Positions 8,188-15,950 of a DNA stretch of 62,777 nt are shown here, piece after piece. The DNA is from Arthrobacter silvisoli (lineage in GTDB: Bacteria; Actinomycetota; Actinomycetes; Actinomycetales; Micrococcaceae): positions 1 through 62,777 of the forward strand of contig NZ_QRCU01000075.1 of assembly GCF_003369445.1 (NCBI RefSeq). The letters run 5' to 3'. The position numbers were made by a program, and so were the translations under genes. Every line of letters starts with the position of its first letter. The stretch's first letter is position 1. The notes beneath the pieces were generated by a model, which saw only the letters and a list, made by a program, of their open reading frames with translations, was not told where the DNA came from and made no database searches.

Positions 8188-9137
8188 ACACACTCAACGG
8201 GTTGCTGGCCGGGTTCCTCCGGCTCATGCCTTCCCCGCTGCCACGGCGCCAGAACGAACTGCGCGGCCGGTTCGCCCGGGCGGACGGCATCCCCTATTCC
8301 ATGCCGGTCAACTCGGACGACTCGCCGGTGCTCATGGCCGCATTTCCCATCAACAAGCGGGCCGCGGCGGCCATTCTGCCGGGGGAGGAAATGCGCCCGT
8401 TCAGCCTGGGCGGCAAGGGCCTGCTGGTGGTGACCGTGGTCAACTACAAGTCCACGGACATCGGCAAGTACATCGAGTACTCCCTGGCCATCGCCATCAC
8501 CCATGGCAGGCGGCCGGTGCCTCCGCTGCTGCCCCTGCTCTTCCAGAAGACGTTCGGCCTGGGCCAGTTCGTCGTGGACCTGCCGGTCAGCACGGAGATC
8601 TCCGTCAAGGGCGGCAAGGGCATCTGGGGCATGCCCAAGCACCAGGCCAACCTGGACTTCGTGGTGACCGACTCCACGGTGTCGGCCCAGTACGACAAGG
8701 ACGGGGTGCTCGGCTGCTTCGTGGAGATCGAACGGCCCGAGCCCGCCGGCCTGCCGTTGAAGCTCGCAGCCTCGAACTACTGCGCTTTCCGGGGCATGCT
8801 CTGGAAGTCGGACATCTACTTCGAAGCCACCGGCGACCTCGCCCTCGGCAAGGCGGCGAAGGCCCGGCTCATCCTGGGTGACGCCCCCGGCGTCGCGCTC
8901 CTCAAGACCCTGCAGGTGGCGGAGAAGCCGATCTTCACGGCCTGGCTGCCCGAAGCCCACGGCGTGCTGGACGACCATTACGAAGCGTGGTTCCTCACCG
9001 CGCGCAGTGCTGCGGAAGCCGAGGCCCAGCGGGGCGGCGACATGATGGACAGCGTGGTGGGGCTGGGCCAGGGCCAGGAGTGGCTGGAACCGCCGGACCG
9101 CAGCAGGATCCCCGGGAACGTCAAGGCGTCGTCGTGA
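8184..9137 (+). CDS. Acetoacetate decarboxylase-like protein
   Basis: 317 aa; ATG 8184 overlaps the alpha/beta hydrolase stop (ATGA), which decides the start over upstream codons. The sequence belongs to the acetoacetate-decarboxylase-like fold: a beta-rich protein with GIWGMPKHQ around K152, corresponding to the segment that holds the Schiff-base lysine in true decarboxylases. Many homologues are not acetoacetate decarboxylases but act as aldolases, dehydratases or decarboxylases on other keto acids. Soluble, no signal peptide. Within this operon it could process a keto product of the GMC oxidoreductase; this is inference. Confidence 0.78.
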   Translation: MNTLNGLLAGFLRLMPSPLPRRQNELRGRFARADGIPYSMPVNSDDSPVLMAAFPINKRAAAAILPGEEMRPFSLGGKGLLVVTVVNYKSTDIGKYIEYSLAIAITHGRRPVPPLLPLLFQKTFGLGQFVVDLPVSTEISVKGGKGIWGMPKHQANLDFVVTDSTVSAQYDKDGVLGCFVEIERPEPAGLPLKLAASNYCAFRGMLWKSDIYFEATGDLALGKAAKARLILGDAPGVALLKTLQVAEKPIFTAWLPEAHGVLDDHYEAWFLTARSAAEAEAQRGGDMMDSVVGLGQGQEWLEPPDRSRIPGNVKASS

Positions 9138-9616
9138 ACTGGCTGCTGCTGCTGAATGTCCTGTACTTCCTCTTTGGCGCCACCATGTACGTGGGCACCA
9201 TGTGGGTGCTGAAGTGGTTCCTCTACCCCACCTGGGAGTCGCTGGAACGCGCCAACGTGGACATGCATTTCGGGATCCCCACCCGGCAGGCCACCAAGTT
9301 CTTCACCGTGGTGGTGCCGCCGATGTTCATCTCCGGTGCCATCCTCGTCTGGAGCGAATGGGGCAGTATCCGAGTCATTCCGGCCGCGATCTGCCTGCTG
9401 GGCATCATTACCCTGACCCTGGTGGGACAGGGCATCATCATTCCCATCAACGTGCGCATCCGGGGCGGGGACTTCAAGGACGACGCCGAACTGCGCACTC
9501 TGTTGCGGCGCTGGATGTTTCTCAATGACATCCGTTTCTACGTTTCGACGCTCGTGTGGCTTGCCATGGTTTGGCTGATCGTGGACCGCGGCCGGCTACT
9601 GGACTCCTACCTGTGA
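9134..9616 (+). CDS. Small membrane protein, four hydrophobic segments
   Basis: 160 aa. GTG 9134 overlaps the upstream TGA (GTGA), which fixes the start. Hydrophobic segments lie near residues 3-28, 55-75, 80-105 and 135-152, with a charged cytoplasmic-looking loop RIRGGDFKDDAELR between the third and fourth. I do not recognise a named family with certainty; DUF1772-type four-helix proteins are a possibility. It is the fifth gene of the coupled operon and may hold the soluble enzymes at the membrane or contribute a subunit. No catalytic motif seen. Confidence 0.72.
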   Translation: MNWLLLLNVLYFLFGATMYVGTMWVLKWFLYPTWESLERANVDMHFGIPTRQATKFFTVVVPPMFISGAILVWSEWGSIRVIPAAICLLGIITLTLVGQGIIIPINVRIRGGDFKDDAELRTLLRRWMFLNDIRFYVSTLVWLAMVWLIVDRGRLLDSYL

Positions 9617-10047
9617 AGACAGTGGCTGCGAGAACCAGCCCCGCCGCCTGGGCCGCGGCAGACCCCCTGCGCGCGGTGCTCGCGATCCTCGCGGTCATCA
9701 CGGCACTGACGGGCGTCGCGGAAATTCCCTTCGGCGGATTCATCCTGCGCCTGTTGGGTGCCGAGCCGACGCCGCTCGCGCTGCAACTGTTCGGCACCGT
9801 GGGCATGTTCATGATCGTGGTGGGCGGCTTGCTGCTGCACACCCTGCTCAAGCGCGACGCCGCCCCCGAGGTCATCTTCTGGGCCGGCCTCCAGAAGGCC
9901 GGGGCGTTCGCCGCCGTCGGGATCGGTGTCCTGAACGGCGTGTTCGCGGCAACCGCCCTGGCGGTTGCCATCTTCGATCTCGCGACGGCGGTGCTCTGTT
10001 TTGTCTATTGGCGCGGCGTCTACTGGAAAGGGGTGGTGCGCCCATGA
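9613..10047 (+). CDS. Small membrane protein, four hydrophobic segments
   Basis: 144 aa. GTG 9613 overlaps the previous TGA by 4 nt. Residues about 18-40, 55-78, 88-112 and 115-137 are hydrophobic. The sequence has no obvious charged active-site residues and no family I can name. A similar size and helix count to the preceding protein suggests the two could pair in the membrane, but their sequences are not visibly alike. The ATG of the patatin gene overlaps its stop. The role is unknown. Confidence 0.7.
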   Translation: MKTVAARTSPAAWAAADPLRAVLAILAVITALTGVAEIPFGGFILRLLGAEPTPLALQLFGTVGMFMIVVGGLLLHTLLKRDAAPEVIFWAGLQKAGAFAAVGIGVLNGVFAATALAVAIFDLATAVLCFVYWRGVYWKGVVRP

Positions 10048-11387
10048 ATCGTTCACTGGTCTTGGCCGGCGGCGGGATGCGGGTGGCGTGGCAGGCCGGG
10101 GTGGTGCGGGCCCTGGCCGAAGAAGGACTGGAATTCAGCCATGTGGACGGCACCTCCGGCGGGATCCTGACGGCGGGCATGCTGCTGTCCGGGATCGGGC
10201 CCGAGGAGATGTGCGCCCGCTGGTCCACGGTGGACGTGAAGGACTTCGGTTCGGCCCTGCCGTTCGGCGACTACTTCAAGGGGCCGTGGTCCCTTCCCGC
10301 GCTCGGCGACGCGGACGGCCTCCTCAACAAAGTCTTCCCGGCGTTGGGGATCGACGCCGGAACCATCCGCAGCCGCGCAACGGAACCGGGCGCCGTCGGG
10401 GGTTCCTTCAACGTAGTGGAGTTCACCGGCAAGCGCTGCCACGCGCTCGACGCCACCGGGATCGACGCCGAACTCATGGCCGCGGGCATGTCCCTGCCGA
10501 TCTTCCTGACTCCGTTGCACCGTGACGGGAAAATCTGGACGGACGCCGTGTGGGTGCGCGACGCCAACGTGCAGGAGGCGCTGCGGCGCGGGGCTGAGGA
10601 AGTGTGGCTCATCTGGTGCATCGGGAATTCGCCGTACTGGGGCGACGGGCCGCTGGAGCAGTACGTGCACATGATCGAGATGAGTGCCATGGGCGCGTTG
10701 CTCGCCGATTTCGATGCCGCGCAGGCCACCGGACGGGAGTTCGTGCTGCACGTCATCAGGCCGGAGCACCCGCTGCCGCTGGACCCGGAGTTCTATCTCG
10801 GCCGGATCAGCGCCGACGCGCTCGTGGCCATGGGCTACCGGGACGCCCGGGCCTACCTGGCCTCCCGTTCGCCGGAGGGGCTGCCGAAGGACGAGCGCTG
10901 CACCGCTATGAGCGAGCCGTCCCCCGGCGTCCGGTTCACGGACCGGCTCCGCGGCAAGCTGGAGGGGCAGGACGTGGAGTTCACGGCCGTCGTCGAGATG
11001 CCATCGTCCGGTACCGGTGCGCGGCTTTCGGGGTTCCTCGATTCAGAGCGCTTCGGTGCCCGGCGTTTCCTCGCCGGCGGGTTGGTGGAGGCCTCCGGCG
11101 ACATGCTGCGTTACCGTGCGGAGATACTGCTCGACGGCGGCTGGCACAAGCTGACGGTCACGCGCACCTTCCACGACGACCCCGGGCCGGACGCCTGGAC
11201 CGATTCCCGTACCGCCGTCCTGGAGTTGGAAGGCTACCCGGCCCTCGAAGTGCGGATGGCCCTGGGCGATGCCGCGGCGCTGATCGCCTCGGTGGAGCCG
11301 GTGGGCTCGCACGGATTCCTGGACCGGGCTTCCGCGGCGGCGGGCTTCATCGGGAATGGGCTGCGGGAGCTGCTGGAGAAGTACTGA
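10044..11387 (+). CDS. Patatin-like phospholipase with extra C-terminal domain
   Basis: 447 aa; ATG 10044 overlaps the previous stop. Residues 1-285 are a patatin acyl hydrolase: oxyanion loop GGGMR (9-13), nucleophile S38 in GTSGG, and D167 as the dyad aspartate. D167 sits in WTDAVW rather than the usual DGG/DGA, a visible deviation that may reduce or change activity. Residues about 294-407 form an added domain beginning VRFTDRLRG and ending near AWTDSRTAVLEL, which parallels the tail of the GMC oxidoreductase at the head of the operon. Expected to cleave acyl esters of lipids on the inner face of the membrane. It ends the coupled operon; a convergent gene follows. Confidence 0.85.
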   Translation: MNRSLVLAGGGMRVAWQAGVVRALAEEGLEFSHVDGTSGGILTAGMLLSGIGPEEMCARWSTVDVKDFGSALPFGDYFKGPWSLPALGDADGLLNKVFPALGIDAGTIRSRATEPGAVGGSFNVVEFTGKRCHALDATGIDAELMAAGMSLPIFLTPLHRDGKIWTDAVWVRDANVQEALRRGAEEVWLIWCIGNSPYWGDGPLEQYVHMIEMSAMGALLADFDAAQATGREFVLHVIRPEHPLPLDPEFYLGRISADALVAMGYRDARAYLASRSPEGLPKDERCTAMSEPSPGVRFTDRLRGKLEGQDVEFTAVVEMPSSGTGARLSGFLDSERFGARRFLAGGLVEASGDMLRYRAEILLDGGWHKLTVTRTFHDDPGPDAWTDSRTAVLELEGYPALEVRMALGDAAALIASVEPVGSHGFLDRASAAAGFIGNGLRELLEKY

Positions 11388-11527
11388 GGTCGGCTGGGTG
11401 ACGGGCGCGCGGGTAGCGGAGACGCACGAACGACGCGGGCACACGATCACCCGCCGCTCCGCAGGGCGGAAAAGCCGGCTGCACATGAGGGAAGGCACAC
11501 CGGCGGGGCAGGGGCCGACCCGTGAGG

Positions 11528-12991
11528 TCAGAAGGGCGGTGGCTTTGCTTTCGCAGGCGGGTCGCCGGGCCTTGGGCGGATGTCCCCCGCTGTGCTTGTG
11601 GCCGGTGTGGGCGGCCGGTCGGTGTAGCTGCGACCGGTGGGGCTGGTCCATTCCAGGTTTCCGTTTCCGCTTTGTCTGGTTGTCCACCCACTGTGGTGTT
11701 TGAGCGTGTGGTGGCGCCGGCACAAGGCCGCGAGGTTAGCGGCCTCGGTGGCACCACCCAGTGCCGCATCGTGAGTGTGGTCCAGGTCGAGGTCACGGGC
11801 TTTGATGCCACATCCGGGGAAGCGGCAGCGCGAATCCCGGGCCCTGAGCAGGCGCCGCAGGTCCTCGCCGGGCCGGTACCGGTCCACGGCCAGCACGGTG
11901 CCGTTGACGGGGTCGGTGAAGACCCTGTTCCAGCCCGGGGCCGCCCCGGCCAAGATCCGTGCCGTGTCCGGATCGATCGGGTGCCGCCCGTCAAGCTCGG
12001 CCGCACCGCGAAAACCAGAGGCGGAGCCACGTTCGGCAGTGCCGTCCGCGCCGGGTTCGTCAGTGCCCGGCCCGGAGGCCGCACCGTGTCCTTCACTGCC
12101 CATCAGGGTATGCGCCGGGACGGTGATATCGACCCTCGCCGTAATCGCTGAGAGGATGCCCTCGCGGGTGTCGTGCCCGGTCGGGGCGCCTCGCAACAGG
12201 ACATCCGCGAGCAGGTCGGCCCGGAGCTGGTCCATGGTGCGGGAGGCTCCGGCGCCTCGGCCGGCCTGGGCACCTGCGCCGTTTTCTGTGGCGTAGTCAT
12301 GTTCTTTGGCTGCGTCTGCATGAGCCTGGGCCATCCGGGTGAGGCGGTCGTGGATCCCGTACGCGACAACGGCGGGCAGCACGGCCCCGAGTTCGGCCAT
12401 GCCGTCCGGCAAGGGGTTCACCCAGACCCGGCGGTCCTTCCGCGCCCGCTCATGACGGTCGGCCAGCGGCCCGGACTGGACTTTCTCGGCCTCCCGAACC
12501 GCGAGCCGCCGGACCCGTCCCGGCGCCTGCCGAAACGCACACTCCAGCACGGCTTCCTCATACCGGGCCCGGGAGGCCGCATCCTCCAGCACCGTCCCGG
12601 CGTCCTGGATCACCCGGGCATGGGCCAGGCTGATCCGACCAGCCGAGAGGGCATCGAAGGTTACCGGGAACCGATCGGCCAGCTCCACCGCCTGGCCCAT
12701 CTGGCGTTGCACCGTCCGGTCACTCATCCGGGTCGCGGCAGCGATCTCCGCCGCCACTGACCGCTGAGCCAGTTCCCGCGCAGGCGGCCGCCACCCGGAA
12801 CCCGACACGCCGCCGTCGTCCTCCATCGCCTCCGCTAGTTGCGAGGCCATGACCAGCAGCCCCTCACGCACCGCATGCAAACGCGACTGCACGCGTTCCA
12901 GCGACTCCAAAGAAGACACGACGTCGGCCAGCGCATCGACGGGAAGGACTTGCTTCCCCGGCGCCTGGGCCAGTGCCGTGCTGTTCTCCAT
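11528..12991 (-). CDS. DUF222 / HNH endonuclease domain protein
   Basis: 487 aa. The N-terminal two thirds is a DUF222 (13E12-type) helical region; the C-terminus carries the HNH nuclease signature CRFPGC, DLDHTHDAALGG, then N and CRRHHTLKHH around residues 375-425. Two CxxC-like pairs probably hold a structural zinc. This family is present in many copies in Arthrobacter and mycobacterial genomes and is often thought to move, but no flanking repeats are visible here. ATG 12991 (MENSTALAQ) was chosen because upstream residues are poorly folded sequence; no strong ribosome site precedes it, so the start is uncertain. Convergent with the patatin gene. Confidence 0.8.
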   Translation of the reverse strand: MENSTALAQAPGKQVLPVDALADVVSSLESLERVQSRLHAVREGLLVMASQLAEAMEDDGGVSGSGWRPPARELAQRSVAAEIAAATRMSDRTVQRQMGQAVELADRFPVTFDALSAGRISLAHARVIQDAGTVLEDAASRARYEEAVLECAFRQAPGRVRRLAVREAEKVQSGPLADRHERARKDRRVWVNPLPDGMAELGAVLPAVVAYGIHDRLTRMAQAHADAAKEHDYATENGAGAQAGRGAGASRTMDQLRADLLADVLLRGAPTGHDTREGILSAITARVDITVPAHTLMGSEGHGAASGPGTDEPGADGTAERGSASGFRGAAELDGRHPIDPDTARILAGAAPGWNRVFTDPVNGTVLAVDRYRPGEDLRRLLRARDSRCRFPGCGIKARDLDLDHTHDAALGGATEAANLAALCRRHHTLKHHSGWTTRQSGNGNLEWTSPTGRSYTDRPPTPATSTAGDIRPRPGDPPAKAKPPPF

Positions 12992-13348
12992 GAACCAATT
13001 CAAGCAAGAAGGTCTGACAAAATAAGGCTCCTCCGGCCGGTCTGGCCAACTGCCCCCACAGGGGTCCGGAGCCCCATCCGATTCCGTATCGAGTTCCGAC
13101 TTAGCGAACCGACGAGGGACCAAATCCCATTGATCCCACGGGATAGCACGCTCCGGGCCGACTTCGACCGGCGGAATTCTTCAGCTAGAGCTGGTCAAAG
13201 GAGCCGGAAATGAGCTGTCCGAATCCAGCCACGCACGGACTGAAATAGAGTCGGCGTCACGAACATCTGCAGGAGCGCGGGAGCGCAGGACTCCGTCCCG
13301 GCACGGCGTCCGTCCACACAACGTGTTTACCTCGGCATCCATACTCCG
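12992..13348. other. Intergenic stretch, no gene seen
   Basis: About 357 nt between the HNH gene start and a small hypothetical gene, both read leftward. It should hold the HNH promoter. An in-frame extension of the HNH frame to 13123 exists but shows no conserved features. I see no hairpin, tRNA or convincing short gene. Confidence 0.5.
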
Positions 13349-13726
13349 CTACGGCCTCTCCAGCGTGTTAATCAACCGGTCGGCATAAACCCGGGCCACC
13401 CGCAACATCGGATTGTCCGGATCACTGGCCGCCAAATGCAGGGACCACTGTTCTTCAATGAAGTCCTTGCGCAAGCGGGCGATGTCTTTCGCCGCGAACT
13501 CGATCTCCACTGCGCTTTGGAAGTCAAAAAGCGCACAGGCGAACTCGACGTACGCCAGATCCAAACCCGCCGCTTCGATGGCCTTGTCATCGAGATACAT
13601 CGGGTGCAGCGCGCAGTTTGCGAGGGCGTCAATCCAAAATCCGGCTTCGTTGCGGAGCCTCTTTCGCCGCAAGCCCCCGAACCACTTCATCCAGGCAGCG
13701 TAATGCCCGTCACCACTGTGATCCAC
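13349..13726 (-). CDS. Hypothetical protein of 125 residues
   Basis: 125 aa from GTG 13726, or 113 aa from ATG 13690 (MKWFGGLRR). Mixed charged and hydrophobic helical sequence with no signal peptide, membrane segment or motif I recognise. Its composition is less GC-biased and richer in Phe, Asp and Ile than its neighbours, which hints at recent acquisition. A weak GGTAATGAG precedes the GTG. It could be a small helical protein of unknown role or an over-called frame; homologues would decide. Confidence 0.5.
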   Translation of the reverse strand: MDHSGDGHYAAWMKWFGGLRRKRLRNEAGFWIDALANCALHPMYLDDKAIEAAGLDLAYVEFACALFDFQSAVEIEFAAKDIARLRKDFIEEQWSLHLAASDPDNPMLRVARVYADRLINTLERP

Positions 13727-13883
13727 CTCATTACCGCCCAGTAACAGTCAGGGAACGCGCACGGGAAAAACTGCAACGCCCGGGAAACACTCCCGAAAAG
13801 GCGCACTCCTAGGCTGAAGGCAACCGCGAAACACCGCCTGTGCTCCGTTCGCAGACACCGCCCACAAAGCGAAAGGACCCGCC

Positions 13884-14771
13884 ATGCCGGAGACCTCAAC
13901 CCACCTCGTTATCGCAGGAGCCGGGCCCGCCGCCCAGGCCCTCCTCCGCCACCTGACCGGGCTGGAAAGCCCGGTACAGCGAAGCGGCCTGGGACACACC
14001 ACCCTGCCGTTCACCGGCCGCATCACCGTGCTGAGCAACCGCGACGAATGCCCCGACGCCCTGATGGAAACCGCCGCGCATTCCAAGGTTTCGGTGCGCT
14101 TCGGACAGGCTGCCAGCTTCATCGATGCGGCGAACCGGAAGGTGACCACCACGGAGGGCCTCGAGTTCTCCTACGACCAGCTCGTCATCGCCACCGGCTC
14201 GGCCCCGGTTCTGCCACCGGTGCACGGCGCTGACCACGCACTTGCCTACTCCACGATCGACGACGCCGAGCGCCTGGGCGCCGACGTCCAGGAGATCGCT
14301 GACACGCTCGGCCGCCGGCCCTTGGCCATCCTCGTGGGGACCGGCCCGTCGGCAGGCCAGGCCGAGGCCGTGCTGCGGGCACGCGGCGTCCGTCCGGTCC
14401 GCACCACGCTGCGTCCGGCCGCCGTCGTCTCTTCACCCGTCTCCGGCATGCCGGCCGCCGGGATCGTCTTCGACGACGGCAGCATCATGAACGGCGACCT
14501 CGTGGTCCTCGCCGAGGAGCGGTCACCGCGCAACAGCCTCGCCGAAAGCGCCGGGCTGAAGACGGCTCCCGACGGCGGCATCCTGGTGGACAGCGGATTC
14601 GAGACGTCGGTGCCGGGCATCCGGGCGATCGGCGACGCCGCGGCCCGCGACGGACTGCGCCTGGGCTTGGTCCTCTCAGCCAAGGAAGCCGCAGCCCGCT
14701 GCGCCGGGCATTTGCTTGAGGACTCCGGCCACCGGGCACGCCCTGGAATGCAGGTCACCGCGGCAGCCTGA
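13884..14771 (+). CDS. FAD/NAD(P)-dependent pyridine nucleotide-disulfide-type oxidoreductase
   Basis: 295 aa with a GAAAGGA site just upstream of ATG 13884. The protein has the FAD motif VIAGAGPAAQ at the N-terminus, ATGSAP at about residue 100, an NAD-side loop VGTGPSAGQAE near 150, and the second FAD motif AIGDAA near 250. It is shorter than ferredoxin or rubredoxin reductases and ends after the second FAD motif, lacking the usual C-terminal interface domain. The sequence is closest in style to the N-terminal module of assimilatory nitrite reductase NirB. No CxxC redox pair. Electron acceptor unknown; stands alone. Confidence 0.78.
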   Translation: MPETSTHLVIAGAGPAAQALLRHLTGLESPVQRSGLGHTTLPFTGRITVLSNRDECPDALMETAAHSKVSVRFGQAASFIDAANRKVTTTEGLEFSYDQLVIATGSAPVLPPVHGADHALAYSTIDDAERLGADVQEIADTLGRRPLAILVGTGPSAGQAEAVLRARGVRPVRTTLRPAAVVSSPVSGMPAAGIVFDDGSIMNGDLVVLAEERSPRNSLAESAGLKTAPDGGILVDSGFETSVPGIRAIGDAAARDGLRLGLVLSAKEAAARCAGHLLEDSGHRARPGMQVTAAA

Positions 14772-14860
14772 TACCGCCGCAGGCGGGCCCGGGTGCTGTG
14801 GCAAGATGGTCCTTTGACGAGCCACCAAGCGGCCACCCGGCCCGCCACGGAAGGACTGCC

Positions 14861-15583
14861 ATGAGCAATGACGCCGCTACCGCAGCAAACGCCAGCGCAG
14901 CAAACGCCAGCGCAGCAAATATTGCCTCCTACATCGACCACACCCTCCTCAAACCCGAGGCGAGCGAGGCCGAAGTCCGCCAGGTCTGTGCCGAAGCCGT
15001 GGAGTACGGCTTCAAATCGGTCTGCGTGAACCCGATCTGGGTCAAGACGGTTTCCAAGGCCCTCAAGGGCTCCGGCGTGCTGACCTGCGCCGTGGTGGGC
15101 TTCCCGCTGGGAGCGACCCCCAGCGACGTCAAGGCCTTCGAAGCCCGCGGCGCGGTGCTGGACGGCGCGGAGGAAATCGACATGGTGATCGACATCGCCG
15201 CAGCCCGGGCGGATGACAAGGGCACCCTTGTGGACGACATCACCGCCGTCGCCGAGGCCGTCCACGCCGGCGAGGCCATCCTGAAGGTCATCATCGAGAC
15301 GGCGCTGCTGAGCGACGCCCAGAAAGTCCTGGCCTGCGAGGCCGCCGTGGAAGCCGGGGCGGACTTCGTGAAGACTTCCACCGGTTTCAACGGCGGGGGC
15401 GCCACCGTGGAAGACGTGGCACTGATGCGCAAGACCGTGGGCCCGGATGTCGGTGTCAAGGCCTCCGGCGGCGTGCGTTCCCTCGCCGACGCACAGGCTA
15501 TGATTGCTGCTGGTGCAACACGTATTGGCGCGAGCTCCGGAATTGCCATCGTCAAGGGTGAACAGGGTTCATCCGCCTACTGA
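14861..15583 (+). CDS. deoC: Deoxyribose-phosphate aldolase
   Basis: 240 aa. Class I aldolase splitting 2-deoxyribose-5-phosphate to glyceraldehyde-3-phosphate and acetaldehyde in nucleoside catabolism. Seen: the YIDHTLLKPEA start, VKTSTGF with the Schiff-base lysine near residue 170, and GVKASGGVR near 198 with the second catalytic lysine. ATG 14861 is preceded by GGAAGGA; an in-frame upstream GTG at 14798 adds only low-complexity residues. Before the fold begins there is a short ANASA repeat encoded by a 15-bp tandem repeat. Followed 52 nt downstream by a small membrane protein. Confidence 0.95.
   Translation: MSNDAATAANASAANASAANIASYIDHTLLKPEASEAEVRQVCAEAVEYGFKSVCVNPIWVKTVSKALKGSGVLTCAVVGFPLGATPSDVKAFEARGAVLDGAEEIDMVIDIAAARADDKGTLVDDITAVAEAVHAGEAILKVIIETALLSDAQKVLACEAAVEAGADFVKTSTGFNGGGATVEDVALMRKTVGPDVGVKASGGVRSLADAQAMIAAGATRIGASSGIAIVKGEQGSSAY
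14882..14920 (+). repeat. 15-bp tandem repeat, about 2.6 copies, inside deoC
   Basis: The unit GCAGCAAACGCCAGC occurs at 14882-14896 and 14897-14911 and in part at 14912-14920. It codes for Ala/Asn/Ser repeats in the disordered N-terminus of DeoC. Being a multiple of three, copy-number change would not shift the frame. Confidence 0.9.
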
Positions 15584-15635
15584 CGGGCCCGGCAGCCGCC
15601 AGGAATTTGAGCCCTGAGGGGCCGAGGAGGAAAGA

Positions 15636-15863
15636 ATGTCCCAGCACACCGGCAGCAAGGTCATCGAAAAAGAGAACAACCTGGCCCAGAGCCTGGTGCT
15701 GTTCCTCGTCATCATCGTGATGTTCCTCGGCGCCATCTACTCGTTGTCCTTCCTGACCCTGGAGAACCCCTGGCCGATGGCCGTCTGCCTGGGCCTCTTC
15801 GCCCTGGCTTTCTGGATTCCGCAGACCATCCTGGGCCGCTCCGACTCGGCCGGCGAAAACTAG
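15636..15863 (+). CDS. Small two-helix membrane protein
   Basis: 75 aa preceded by GAGGAAAG. Two hydrophobic helices (about residues 19-40 and 45-66) follow a polar N-terminus that begins MSQHTGSKVIEKENN. No named family recognised; similar short membrane proteins commonly follow deoC in Arthrobacter-type genomes as far as I recall, which is not proof of function. A long palindrome follows the stop and probably ends the transcript. Confidence 0.7.
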   Translation: MSQHTGSKVIEKENNLAQSLVLFLVIIVMFLGAIYSLSFLTLENPWPMAVCLGLFALAFWIPQTILGRSDSAGEN

Positions 15864-15884
15864 AGACGCTGCCAAGAACCCGCA

Positions 15885-15945
15885 AACGCGGGGTCACTTA
15901 CGGGCCATGAAGTCCCCTGGGACCGGCCGTAACTGACCCCGCGTT
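15885..15945. terminator. Long palindrome between convergent genes, probable bidirectional terminator
   Basis: Arms at 15885-15906 and 15925-15945 pair with one mismatch and one bulge; each begins AACGCGGGGTCA read inwards. An inner GTCCC/GGGAC lies in the loop. It sits between a gene reading right (stop 15863) and one reading left (stop 15951). No U-tract. It shares a CAGTT/AACTG core with two other palindromes in this window. Confidence 0.7.
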
Positions 15946-15950
15946 AGTGT

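Noticed and set aside
11522..12760. Open frames on the + strand opposite the HNH gene
   Set aside because: The HNH protein on the other strand has a full nuclease signature; these have none.
11528..12991. HNH/DUF222 gene as a mobile element
   Set aside because: No flanking inverted or direct repeats were found, so only the gene is reported.
14882..14920. Tandem repeat in deoC as a phase-variation switch
   Set aside because: The unit is 15 bp, so copy changes keep the frame.
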